Source of the DNA: Bugula neritina
Lineage: Eukaryota; Bryozoa; Gymnolaemata; Cheilostomatida; Bugulidae
Direction: 5' to 3'
Length of the DNA: 64,000 nucleotides
Assembly (NCBI GenBank): GCA_964035545.1
Contig: CAXIUT010000183.1
Coordinates: forward strand, 992,001-1,056,000
The notes beneath the pieces were generated by a model. The model saw nothing but the letters and a program-made list of their open reading frames with translations. It was not told the DNA's origin and searched no databases. Below are positions 15,427-29,841 of the stretch, in pieces; the stretch's first letter is position 1; each line of letters starts with the position of its first letter. Position numbers and translations under genes: made by a program.

Positions 15427-18400
15427 TGAAATATACTGCAACGTACTGCAACATACTGCAGCATACTGAAATACACTGTAACATACTGAAATACACTGCA
15501 ACATACTACCACATATTGAAATACACTGCAACACATTGAAATGTACTGCAACATACCGAAATATATGGTAAACTACTAAAATATACTGTAACACATTGAA
15601 AAATACTGCAACATACTGAAATATACTGCGACACCTAGCAATATACTGTAACATACTGAAATATGCTCTAGCACACTGAAATACAATGCAACTTACTGAA
15701 ATATACTGCAACATACTGAAATACACTGCAACATCCTACAATATGGTGAAATACACAGTAACATATTGAAATACACTGCAACACTTTGAAATATACTGCA
15801 ACATACCGAAATATATGGTAAACTACTGCAACATACTACAACATACTGAAATACACTGCAACACATTGAAATATACTGCGACATACCTAAATATACGGTA
15901 ATATACTGAAATATACTGTAACACATTGAAAAATACTGCAACATACTGAAATATACTGTAACACACCAAAATATACTGCAACATACTGAAATACACTGTA
16001 ACATACTGAAATACACTGCTACATACTGAAATATACTGCAACATACTGCAACATACTGAAATACACAGTAACATACTGAAATAAACTGCAACATACTACA
16101 ACATATTGAAATACACTGCAACACATTGAAATATACTGCAACATACCTAAATATACGGTAATATACTGAAATTCACTGTAACGCATTGCAAAATACTGCA
16201 ACATACTGAAATTCACTGCGACACACTGAAATACGCTGCAAAATACTACAACATACTGAAATAAACTGTAACATGTTGAAATACACTGCAACACATTGAA
16301 AAATACTGCAACATACTGAAATATACTGTAACACACTGAAATATACTGCAACATACTGAAATACACTGTAACATACTGAAATATACTGCAACATACTGAA
16401 ATACACTGCTACATACTGAAATATACTGCAACATACTGCAACATACTGCAATACACTGTAAAATACTGAAATACACTGCAACATACTACTACAACATATT
16501 GAAATACACTGCAACACATTGAAATACACTGCAACATACTGCAACATACTGCAATACACTGTAACATACTGAAATACACTGCAACATACTACAACATATT
16601 GAAATACACTGCAACACATTGAAATACACTGCAACTTACCGAATATATGGTAAACTACTGAAATATACTGTAACGCATTGAAAAATACTGCAACATACTG
16701 AAATATATTGCGACACATTGCAATATACTGTAACATACTGAAAAATGCTGTAACACACTGAAATATACTGCAATTCACTGAAATATACTGCAACATACTG
16801 AAATACACCGCAACATCCTACAACATACTGAAATACTTTGTAACATATTGAAATACACTGCAACACATTGAAATAGACTGCAACATAACGAAATATATGG
16901 TAAACTAATGAAATATATTTTAACACATTGAAAAATACTGCAACATACTGAAATACACTGTAACATACTGAAATAAACTGCAACATACTACAACATATTG
17001 AGATACACTGCAACAAATTGAAATATACTGCAACATACCTAAATATACGGTAATATACTGAAATTCACTGTAACGCATTGCAAAATACTACAACATACTG
17101 AAATTCACAGCGACACACTGAAATACGCTGCAAAATACTACAACATACTGAAATAAACTGTAACATATTGAAATACACTGCAACACATTGAAATATACTG
17201 CAACATAACAAAATATATGGTAAACTACTGAAATAGACTTTAACACATTGAAAAATACTGCAACATACTGAAATACACTGTAACATACTGAAATACACTG
17301 CAACATACTGAAATACACTGCTACATACTGAAATATACTGCAACGTACTGCAACATACTCCAGCATACTGAAATACACTGTAACATAGTGAAATACACTG
17401 CAACATACTACCACATATTGAAATACACTGCAACACATTGAAATGTACTGCAACATACCGAAATATATGGTAAACTACTAAAATATACTGTAACATATTG
17501 AAAAATACTGCAACATACTGAAATATACTGCGACACCTAGCAATATACTGTAACATACTGAAATATGCTCTAGCACACTGAAATACAATGCAACACATTG
17601 AAATATACTGCAACATACCTAAATATACGGTAATATACTGAAATTCACTGTAACGCATTGCAAAATACTGCAACATACTGAAATACACTGCAACATACTA
17701 CCACATATTGAAATACACTGCAACATATTGAAATACACTGCAACACATTGAAAAATACTGCAACATACTGAAATATACTGTAACACACTGAAATATACTG
17801 CAACATACTGAAATACACTGTAACATACTGAAATATACTGCAACATACTGAAATACACTGCTACATACTGAAATATACTGCAACATACTGCAACATACTG
17901 CAATACACTGTAACATACTGAAATACACTGCAATATACTACAACATATTGAAATACACTGCAACACATTGAAATACACTGCAACTTACCGAATATATGGT
18001 AAACTACTGAAATATACTGTAACGCATTGAAAAATACTGCAACATACTGAAATATATTGCGACACATTGCAATATACTGTAACATACTGAAAAATGCTGT
18101 AGCACACTGAAATATACTGCAATTCACTGAAATATACTGCAACATACTGACATACACCGCAACATCCTACAACATACTGAAATACTTTGTAACATATTGA
18201 AATACACTGCAACACATTGAAATATACTGCAACATAACGAACTATATGGTAACCTACTGAAATATATTTTAACCCCTTGAAAAATACTGCAACATACTGA
18301 AATATATTTTAACACATTGAAAAATACTGCAACATACTGAAATATACTGTAACACACCGAAATATACTGCAACATACTGAAATACACTGTAACATACTGA

Positions 18401-20315
18401 AATATACTGCAACATACTGAAATACACTGCTACATACTGCAACATACTGCAACATACTGCAACATACTGAAATACACTGTAACATACTGAAATAAACTGC
18501 AACATACTACAACATATTGAAATACACTGCAACACATTGAAATATACTGCTACATACCTAAATATACGGTAATATACTGAAATATACTGTAACACATTGA
18601 AAAAACTGCAACATACTGAAATACACTGCAACGCACTGAAATACACCGCAAAATACTACAACATGCTGAAATACACTGTAACATATTGAAATCCACTGCA
18701 ACACATTGAAATATACTGCAACATACCGAAATATATGGTAAACTACTGAAATAGACTTTAACACATTGAAAAATACTGCAACATACAGAAATATACTGTA
18801 ACACACTGAAATATACTGCAACATACTGAAATATACTGCGACACATTGCAATATACTGTAACATATTGAAATATGCTGTAGCACACTGAAATACACTGCA
18901 ACATCCTACAACATACTGAAATACACTGTAACATATTGAAATACACTGCAAGAAATTGAAATAGACTGCAACATAACAAAATATATGGTAAACTACTGAA
19001 ATAGACTTTAACACATTGAAAAATACTGCAACATACAGAAATATACTGTAACACACTGAAATATACTGCAACATACTGAAATACACTGTAACATTCTGAA
19101 ATATACTGCAACATACTGAAATACACTGCTACATACTGAAATATACTGCAACATACTGCAAAATACTGCAACATACTGAAATACACTGTAACATATTGAA
19201 GTACACTGCAACACATTGAAATATACTGCAACATGCCAAAATATATGGTAAACAACTGAAATATACTTTAACACATTGAAAAATACTGCAACATACTGAA
19301 ATATACTGCGACACTTTGCAATATACTGTAACATACCGAAATATGCTCTAGCACACTGAAATACACTGCAACTCACTGAAATATACTGCAACATACTGAA
19401 ATACACTGTGACATCCTGAAATATACTGCAACATTCTGAAATACACTGCTACATACTGAAATATACTGCATCATACTGCAACATACTGAAATACACTGCA
19501 ACATACTACAACATACTGAAATACGCTGCAACACATTGAAATATACTGCAACATACCTAAATATATGGTAATATACCGAAATATACTGTAACGCATTGCA
19601 AAATACTGCAACATACTGAAATACACTGCGACACACTGAAATACGCTGCAAAATACTACAACATACTGAAATAAACTGTAACACATTGAAATACACTGCA
19701 ATACATTGAAAAATAATGCAATATACTGATATATACTGTAACACACTGAAATATACTGCAACATACTGAAATACACTGTAACATACTGAAATATACTGTA
19801 ACATACTGCAACATACTGAAATACACTGTAACATACTGAGATACACTGCCGCATACTGCAACATATTGAACTACACTGCAACGCATTGAAATATATTGCA
19901 ACTTATCGAATATATGGAAAACTACTGAAGTATACTGTAACGCATTGAAAAAGACTGCAACATACTGAAATATATTGCGACACATTGCAATATACTGTAA
20001 TATACTGAAAAATGCTGTATCACACTGAAATATACTGCAATTCGCTGTAATATACTGCAACATACTGAAATACACCGCAACATCCTACAACACACTAAAA
20101 TACACTGTAACATTTCGAAATACACTGCAACACATTGAATTATACTGCAACATAACGAAATATATGGTAAACTACTGAAATATATTTTAACAAATTGAAA
20201 AATACTGCAACATACTGAAATATACTGTAACACACTGAAGTATACTGCAACATACTGAAATACACTGTAACATACTGAAATACACTGCAACATACTGAAA
20301 TACACTGCTACATAC
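15427..20315. repeat. Higher-order unit H3 (4,889 bp), start of superunit copy 2
   Basis: H3 corresponds to H1 at offset 10,247 and to H2 at offset 4,889 over most of its length. It carries the same ordered landmarks as H1, including actactacaac at about 16,485, the 250-bp marker pairs, gaagtacactg at 19,198 and atttcgaaat at 20,112. Shared private changes with H1 in the first part support copying of H1+H2 as a block, not independent amplification of single units. Small private changes include aaccccttg for aacacattg near 18,271. Confidence 0.8.
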
Positions 20316-22010
20316 TGAAATATACTGCAACGTACTGCAACATACTGCAGCATACTGAAATACACTGTAACATACTGAAATACACTGCAACATACTACCA
20401 CATATTGAAATACACTGCAACACATTGAAATGTACTGCAACATACCGAAATATATGGTAAACTACTAAAATATACTGTAACACATTGAAAAATACTGCAA
20501 CATACTGAAATATACTGCGACACCTAGCAATATACTGTAACATACTGAAATATGCTCTAGCACACTGAAATACAATGCAACTTACTGAAATATACTGCAA
20601 CATACTGAAATACACTGCAACATCCTACAATATGCTGAAATACACAGTAACATATTGAAATACACTGCAACACTTTGAAATATACTGCAACATACCGAAA
20701 TATATGGTAAACTACTGCAACATACTACAACATACTGAAATACACTGCAACACATTGAAATATACTGTGACATACCTAAATATACGGTAATATACTGAAA
20801 TATACTGTAACACATTGAAAAATACTGCAACATACTGAAATATACTGTAACACACCGAAATATACTGCAACATACTGAAATACACTGTAACATACTGAAA
20901 TACACTGCTACATACTGAATTATACTGCAACATACTGCAACATACTGAAATACACAGTAACATACTGAAATAAACTGCAACATACTACAACATATTGAAA
21001 TACACTGCAACACATTGAAATATACTGCAACATACCTAAATATACGGTAATATACTGAAATTCACTGTAACGCATTGCAAAATACTGCAACATACTGAAA
21101 TTCACTGCGACACACTGAAATACGCTGCAAAATACTACAACATACTGAAATAAACTGTAACATGTTGAAATACACTGCAACACATTGAAAAATACTGCAA
21201 CATACTGAAATATACTGTAACACACTGAAATATACTGCAACATACTGAAATACACTGTAACATACTGAAATATACTGCAACATACTGAAATACACTGCTA
21301 CATACTGAAATATACTGCAACATACTGCAACATACTGCAATACACTGTAAAATACTGAAATACACTGCAACATACTACAACATATTGAAATACACTGCAA
21401 CACATTGAAATACACTGCAACTTATCGAATATATGGAAAACTACTGAAATATACTGTAACGCATTGAAAAAGACTGCAACATACTGAAATATATTGCGAC
21501 ACATTGCAATATACTGTAATATACTGAAAAATGCTGTATCACACTGAAATATACTGCAATTCGCTGAAATATACTGCAACATACTGAAATACACCGCAAC
21601 ATCCTACAACATACTAAAATACACTGTAACATTTCGAAATACACTGCAACACATTGAATTATACTGCAACATAACGAAATATATGGTAAACTACTGAAAT
21701 ATATTTTAACAAATTGAAAAATACTGCAACATACTGAAATATACTGTAACACACTGAAGTATACTGCAACATACTGAAATACACTGTAACATACTGAAAT
21801 ATACTGCAACATACTGAAATACACTGCTACATACTGAAATATACTGCAACGTACTGCAACATACTGCAGCATGCTGAAATACACTGTAACATACTGAAAT
21901 ACACTGCAACATACTACCACATATTGAAATACACTGCAACACATTGAAATGTACTGCAACATACCGAAATATATGGTAAACTACTAAAATATACTGTAAC
22001 ACATTGAAAA
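19023..22010. repeat. 2,988-bp tandem duplication, copy 1
   Basis: Everything from about 19,023 to 22,010 recurs 2,988 bp later: gaagtacactg at 19,198 and 22,186, atttcgaaat at 20,112/23,100 and 21,631/24,619, and ggtaaactactgcaac at about 20,706/23,694. The breakpoint lies in the about 26-bp stretch at 21,998-22,024 that is common to both flanks. The unit itself contains an internal pair 1,519 bp apart (19,922 with 21,441), so this duplication was laid over an earlier one. Confidence 0.75.
20316..22010. repeat. Truncated higher-order unit H4
   Basis: H4 corresponds to the beginning of H2 at offset 10,247 up to about 21,720, including the T at 20,768 and the atttcgaaat palindrome at 21,631. 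It then continues as a copy of about 20,187-20,490 (offset 1,519) and ends at about 22,000-22,024, where the sequence switches to 19.0-kb-type monomers (acagaaatatactg at 22,023). The unit is therefore cut short by the 2,988-bp duplication. Confidence 0.7.
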
Positions 22011-24998
22011 ATACTGCAACATACAGAAATATACTGTAACACACTGAAATATACTGCAACATACTGAAATACACTGTAACATTCTGAAATATACTGCAAC
22101 ATACTGAAATACACTGCTACATACTGAAATATACTGCAACATACTGCAAAATACTGCAACATACTGAAATACACTGTAACATATTGAAGTACACTGCAAC
22201 ACATTGAAATATACTGCAACATGCCAAAATATATGGTAAACAACTGAAATATACTTTAACACATTGAAAAATACTGCAACATACTGAAATATACTGCGAC
22301 ACTTTGCAATATACTGTAACATACCGAAATATGCTCTAGCACACTGAAATACACTGCAACTCACTGAAATATACTGCAACATACTGAAATACACTGTGAC
22401 ATCCTGAAATATACTGCAACATTCTGAAATACACTGCTACATACTGAAATATACTGCAACATACTGCAACATACTGAAATACACTGCAACATACTACAAC
22501 ATACTGAAATACGCTGCAACACATTGAAATATACTGCAACATACCTAAATATACGGTAACATACCGAAATATACTGTAACGCATTGCAAAATACTGCAAC
22601 ATACTGAAATACACTGCGACACACTGAAATACGCTGCAAAATACTACAACATACTGAAATAAACTGTAACACATTGAAATACACTGCAATACATTGAAAA
22701 ATAATGCAATATACTGATATATACTGTAACACACTGAAATATACTGCAACATACTGAAATACACTGTAACATACTGAAATATACTGTAACATACTGCAAC
22801 ATACTGAAATACACTGTAACATACTGAGATACACTGCCGCATACTGCAACATATTGAACTACACTGCAACACATTGAAATATATTGCAACTTATCGAATA
22901 TATGGAAAACTACTGAAATATACTGTAACGCATTGAAAAAGACTGCAACATACTGAAATATATTGCGACACATTGCAATATACTGTAATATACTGAAAAA
23001 TGCTGTATCACACTGAAATATACTGCAATTCGCTGAAATATACTGCAACATACTGAAATACACCGCAACATCCTACAACATACTAAAATACACTGTAACA
23101 TTTCGAAATACACTGCAACACATTGAATTATACTGCAACATAACGAAATATATGGTAAACTACTGAAATATATTTTAACAAATTGAAAAATACTGCAACA
23201 TACTGAAATATACTGTAACACACTGAAGTATACTGCAACATACTGAAATACACTGTAACATACTGAAATATACTGCAACATACTGAAATACACTGCTACA
23301 TACTGAAATATACTGCAACGTACTGCAACATACTGCAGCATACTGAAATACACTGTAACATACTGAAATACACTGCAACATACTACCACATATTGAAATA
23401 CACTGCAACACATTGAAATGTACTGCAACATACCGAAATATATGGTAAACTACTAAAATATACTGTAACACATTGAAAAATACTGCAACATACTGAAATA
23501 TACTGCGACACCTAGCAATATACTGTAACATACTGAAATATGCTCTAGCACACTGAAATACAATGCAACTTACTGAAATATACTGCAACATACTGAAATA
23601 CACTGCAACATCCTACAATATGCTGAAATACACAGTAACATATTGAAATACACTGCAACACTTTGAAATATACTGCAACATACCGAAATATATGGTAAAC
23701 TACTGCAACATACTACAACATACTGAAATACACTGTAACACATTGAAATATACTGCGACATACCTAAATATACGGTAATATACTGAAATATACTGTAACA
23801 CATTGAAAAATACTGCAACATACTGAAATATACTGTAACACACCGAAATATACTGCAACATACTGAAATACACTGTAACATACTGAAATACACTGCTACA
23901 TACTGAAATATACTGCAACATACTGCAACATACTGAAATACACAGTAACATACTGAAATAAACTGCAACATACTACAACATATTGAAATACACTGCAACA
24001 CATTGAAATATACTGCAACATACCTAAATATACGGTAATATACTGAAATTCACTGTAACGCATTGCAAATTACTGCAACATACTGAAATTCACTGCGACA
24101 CACTGAAATACGCTGCAAAATACTACAACATACTGAAATAAACTGTAACATGTTGAAATACACTGCAACACATTGAAAAATACTGCAACATACTGAAATA
24201 TACTGTAACACACTGAAATATACTGCAACATACTGAAATACACTGTAACATACTGAAATATACTGCAACATACTGAAATACACTGCTTCATACTGAAATA
24301 TACTGCAACATACTGCAACATACTGCAATACACTGTAAAATACTGAAATACACTGGAACATACTACAACATATTGAAATACACTGCAACACATTGAAATA
24401 CACTGCAACTTATCGAATATATGGAAAACTACTGAAATATACTGTAACGCATTGAAAAAGACTGCAACATACTGAAATATATTGCGACACATTGCAATAT
24501 ACTGTAATATACTGAAAAATGCTGTATCACACTGAAATATACTGCAATTCGCTGAAATATACTGCAACATACTGAAATACACCGCAACATCCTACAACAT
24601 ACTAAAATACACTGTAACATTTCGAAATACACTGCAACACATTGAATTATACTGCAACATAACGAAATATATGGTAAACTACTGAAATATATTTTAACAA
24701 ATTGAAAAATACTGCAACATACTGAAATATACTGTAACACACTGAAGTATACTGCAACATACTGAAATACACTGTAACATACTGAAATATACTGCGACAT
24801 ACTGAAATACACTGCTACATACTGAAATATACTGCAACGTACTGCAACATACTGCAGCATACTGAAATACACTGTAACATACTGAAATACACTGCAACAT
24901 ACTACCACATATTGAAATACACTGCAACACATTGAAATGTACTGCAACATACCGAAATATATGGTAAACTACTAAAATATACTGTAACACATTGAAAA
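22011..24998. repeat. 2,988-bp tandem duplication, copy 2
   Basis: Second copy of 19,023-22,010. Private differences include acggtaacatacc at about 22,551, where copy 1 has atggtaatatacc, and a single c-to-t change in the atacactgtaacacattg monomer at about 23,731. The acggtaacatacc variant reappears only near 41,060, which identifies this copy as the closest relative of the block at 41-42.3 kb. Confidence 0.72.
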
Positions 24999-27711
24999 AT
25001 ACTGCAACATACTGAAATATACTGCGACACCTAGCAATATACTGTAACATACTGAAATATGCTCTAGCACACTGATATACAATGCAACTTACTGAAATAT
25101 ACTGCAACATACTGAAATACACTGCAACATCCTACAATATGCTGAAATACACAGTAACATATTGAAATACACTGCAACACTTTGAAATATACTGCAACAT
25201 ACCGAAGTATATGGTAAACTACTGCAACATACTACAACATACTGAAATACACTGCAACACATTGAAATATACTGCGACATACTGAAATACACTGTAACAC
25301 ACCGAAATATACTGCAACATACTGAAATACACTGTAACATACTGAAATACACTGCTACATACTGAAATATACTGCAACATACTGCAACATACTGAAATAC
25401 ACAGTAACATACTGAAATAAACTGCAACATACTACAACATATTGAAATACACTGCAACACATTGAAATATACTGCAACATACCTAAATATACGGTAATAT
25501 ACTGAAATTCACTGTAACGCATTGCAAAATACTGCAACATACTGAAATTCACTGCGACACACTGAAATACGCTGCAAAATACTACAACATACTGAAATAA
25601 ACTGTAACATGTTGAAATACACTGCAACACATTGAAAAATACTGCAACATACTGAAATATACTGTAACACACTGAAATATACTGCAACATACTGAAATAC
25701 ACTGTAACATACTGAAATATACTGCAACATACTGAAATACACTGCTACATACTGAAATATATTGCAACATACTGCAACATACTGCAATACACTGTAAAAT
25801 ACTGAAATACACTGCAACATACTACTACAACATATTAAAATACACTGCAATACATTGAAATACACTGCAACTTACCGAATATATGGTAAACTACTGAAAT
25901 ATACTGTAACGCATTGAAAAGTACTGCAACATACTGAAATATATTGCGACACATTGCAATAAACTGTAACATACTGAAAAATGCTGTAGCACACTGAAAT
26001 ACACTGCCATTCACTGAAATATACTGCAACATACTGAAATACACCGCAACATCCTACAACATACTGAAGTACACTGTAACATATTGAAATACACTGCAAC
26101 ACATTGAAATATACTGCAACATACCGAAAAATATTGTAAACTACTGAAATATACTGTAACACATTGAAAAAAACTGCAACATACTGAAATATACTGTAAC
26201 AAACCGAAATATACTGCAACATACTGAAATACACTGTAACATACTGAAATATACTGTAACATACTGAAATACACTGCAACATCCTACAAAATGCTGAAAT
26301 ACACTGTAACATATTGAAATACACTGTAACATACTGAAATATACTGCAATATAATGAAATACACTGCAACATTCTACAAAAGGCTGAAATACACTGTAAC
26401 ATATTGAAATACACTGCAACACATTGAAATATACTGCAACATACCGAAATATATGGTAAACTACTGAAATATACTGTAACACATTGAAAAAAACTGACAT
26501 ACTGAAATATACTGCGACACCTAGCAATATACTGTAACATACTGAAATATGCTCTAGCACACTGAAATACAATGCAACTCACTGAAATATACTGCAACAT
26601 ACTGAAATACACCGCAACATCCTACAACATACTAAAATACACTGTAACATTTCGAAATACACTGCAACACATTGAATTATACTGCAACATAACGAAATAT
26701 ATGGTAAACTAGTGAAATATATTTTAACAAATTGAAAAATACTGCAACATACTGAAATATACTGTAACACACTGAAGTATACTGCAACATACTGAAATAC
26801 ACTGTAACATACTGAAATATACTGCAACATACTGAAATACACTGCTACATACTGAAATATACTGCAACGTACTGCAACATACTGCAGCATACTGAAATAC
26901 ACTGTAACATACTGAAATACACTGCAACATACTACCACATATTGAAATACACTGCAACACATTGAAATGTACTGCAACATACCGAAATATATGGTAAACT
27001 ACTAAAATATACTGTAACACATTGAAAAATACTGCAACATGCTGAAATATACTGCGACACCTAGCAATATACTGTAACATACTGAAATATGCTCTAGCAC
27101 ACTGAAATACAATGCAACTTACTGAAATATACTGCAACATACTGAAATACACTGCAACATCCTACAATATGCTGAAATACACAGTAACATATTGAAATAC
27201 ACTGCAACACTTTGAAATATACTGCAACATACCGAAATATATGGTAAACTACTGCAACATACTACAACATACTGAAATACACTGCAACACATTGAAATAT
27301 ACTGCGACATACCTAAATATACGGTAATACACTGAAATATACTGTAACACATTGAAAAATACTGCAACATACTGAAATCTACTGTAACACACCGAAATAT
27401 ACTGCAACATACTGAAATACACTGTAACATACTGAAATACACTGCTACATACTGAAATATACTGCAACATACTGCAACATACTGAAATACACAGTAACAT
27501 ACTGAAATAAACTGCAACATACTACAACATATTGAAATACACTGCAACACATTGAAATATACTGCAACATACCTAAATATACGGTAATATACTGAAATTC
27601 ACTGTAACGCATTGCAAAATACTGCAACATACTGAAATTCACTGCGACACACTGAAATACGCTGCAAAATACTACAACATACTGAAATAAACTGTAACAT
27701 GTTGAAATACA
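23603..27711. repeat. 4.1-kb tandem duplication, copy 1 (4,109 bp)
   Basis: Sequence from about 23,603 recurs at offset 4,109 up to about 25,281, then at offset 4,169. The change is a clean 60-bp deletion in this copy: three monomers corresponding to 29,391-29,450 are missing between 25,281 and 25,282. The copy includes an H-type segment, the divergent block at 25,835-26,575, and a second H-type segment with cacctagcaatatac near 27,060. Confidence 0.72.
25835..26575. repeat. Divergent sub-block, copy 1
   Basis: About 740 bp unusually rich in variants: a long A-run with a broken monomer (gaaaaaaactgacatac near 26,485), cctacaaaatgctg, ctacaaaaggctg near 26,374, cactgccattc near 26,005, and gaaaaatattgtaaac near 26,127. 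It recurs only at 30,004-30,744 (offset 4,169) and 34,754-35,494 (offset 8,919). This copy differs from the other two at the ggtaa-like monomer: it reads attgtaaac where they read atcgtaaac. Confidence 0.7.
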
Positions 27712-28727
27712 CTGCAACATCCTACAATATGCTGAAATACACAGTAACATATTGAAATACACTGCAACACTTTGAAATATACTGCAACATACCGAAATAT
27801 ATGGTAAACTACTGCAACATACTACAACATACTGAAATACACTGTAACACATTGAAATATACTGCGACATACCTAAATATACGGTAATATACTGAAATAT
27901 ACTGTAACACATTGAAAAATACTGCAACATACTGAAATATACTGTAACACACCGAAATATACTGCAACATACTGAAATACACTGTAACATACTGAAATAC
28001 ACTGCTACATACTGAAATATACTGCAACATACTGCAACATACTGAAATACACAGTAACATACTGAAATAAACTGCAACATACTACAACATATTGAAATAC
28101 ACTGCAACACATTGAAATATACTGCAACATACCTAAATATACGGTAATATACTGAAATTCACTGTAACGCATTGCAAATTACTGCAACATACTGAAATTC
28201 ACTGCGACACACTGAAATACGCTGCAAAATACTACAACATACTGAAATAAACTGTAACATGTTGAAATACACTGCAACACATTGAAAAATACTGCAACAT
28301 ACTGAAATATGCTGTAACACACTGAAATATACTGCAACATACTGAAATACACTGTAACATACTGAAATATACTGCAACATACTGAAATACACTGCTTCAT
28401 ACTGAAATATACTGCAACATACTGCAACATACTGCAATACACTGTAAAATACTGAAATACACTGGAACATACTACAACATATTGAAATACACTGCAACAC
28501 ATTGAAATACACTGCAACTTATCGAATATATGGAAAACTACTGAAATATACTGTAACGCATTGAAAAAGACTGCAACATACTGAAATATATTGCGACACA
28601 TTGCAATATACTGTAATATACTGAAAAATGCTGTATCACACTGAAATATACTGCAATTCGCTGAAATATACTGCAACATACTGAAATACACCGCAACATC
28701 CTACAACATACTAAAATACACTGTAAC

Positions 28728-28737
28728 ATTTTGAAAT
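28728..28737. other. Mutated copy of the 10-bp palindrome atttcgaaat
   Basis: Fourteen intact copies of the perfect palindrome atttcgaaat start at 9865, 11384, 15223, 20112, 21631, 23100, 24619, 26649, 30818, 35568, 41606, 44103, 46782 and 49461. The copy here reads attttgaaat: the central CpG has become TpG at 28,732. None was seen before 9.8 kb or after 49.5 kb. The site comes from one variant monomer carried along by block duplication. No function is implied; it is useful as a landmark. Confidence 0.85.
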
Positions 28738-29841
28738 ACACTGCAACACATTGAATTATACTGCAACATAACGAAATATATGGTAAACTACTGAAATATA
28801 TTTTAACAAATTGAAAAATACTGCAACATACTGAAATATACTGTAACACACTGAAGTATACTGCAACATACTGAAATACACTGTAACATACTGAAATATA
28901 CTGCAACATACTGAAATACACTGCTACATACTGAAATATACTGCAACGTACTGCAACATACTGCAGCATACTGAAATACACTGTAACATACTGAAATACA
29001 CTGCAACATACTACCACATATTGAAATACACTGCAACACATTGAAATGTACTGCAACATACCGAAATATATGGTAAACTACTAAAATATACTGTAACACA
29101 TTGAAAAATACTGCAACATACTGAAATATACTGCGACACCTAGCAATATACTGTAACATACTGAAATATGCTCTAGCACACTGATATACAATGCAACTTA
29201 CTGAAATATACTGCAACATACTGAAATACACTGCAACATCCTACAATATGCTGAAATACACAGTAACATATTGAAATACACTGCAACACTTTGAAATATA
29301 CTGCAACATACCGAAGTAAATGGTAAACTACTGCAACATACTACAACATACTGAAATACACTGCAACACATTGAAATATACTGCGACATACCTAAATATA
29401 CGGTAATATACTGAAATATACTGTAACACATTGAAAAATACTGCAACATACTGAAATACACTGTAACACACCGAAATATACTGCAACATACTGAAATACA
29501 CTGTAACATACTGAAATACACTGCTACATACTGAAATATACTGCAACATACTGCAACATACTGAAATACACAGTAACATACTGAAATAAACTGCAACATA
29601 CTACAACATATTGAAATACACTGCAACACATTGAAATATACTGCAACATACCTAAATATACGGTAATATACTGAAATTCACTGTAACGCATTGCAAAATA
29701 CTGCAACATACTGAAATTCACTGCGACACACTGAAATACGCTGCAAAATACTACAACATACTGAAATAAACTGTAACATGTTGAAATACACTGCAACACA
29801 TTGAAAAATACTGCAACATACTGAAATATACTGTAACACAC

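Noticed and set aside
26127-26145. TATA-like atatat strings in ggtaa-class monomers as promoters
   Set aside because: They are common products of the monomer sequence, occur at nearly every marker monomer, and have no associated gene or second element.
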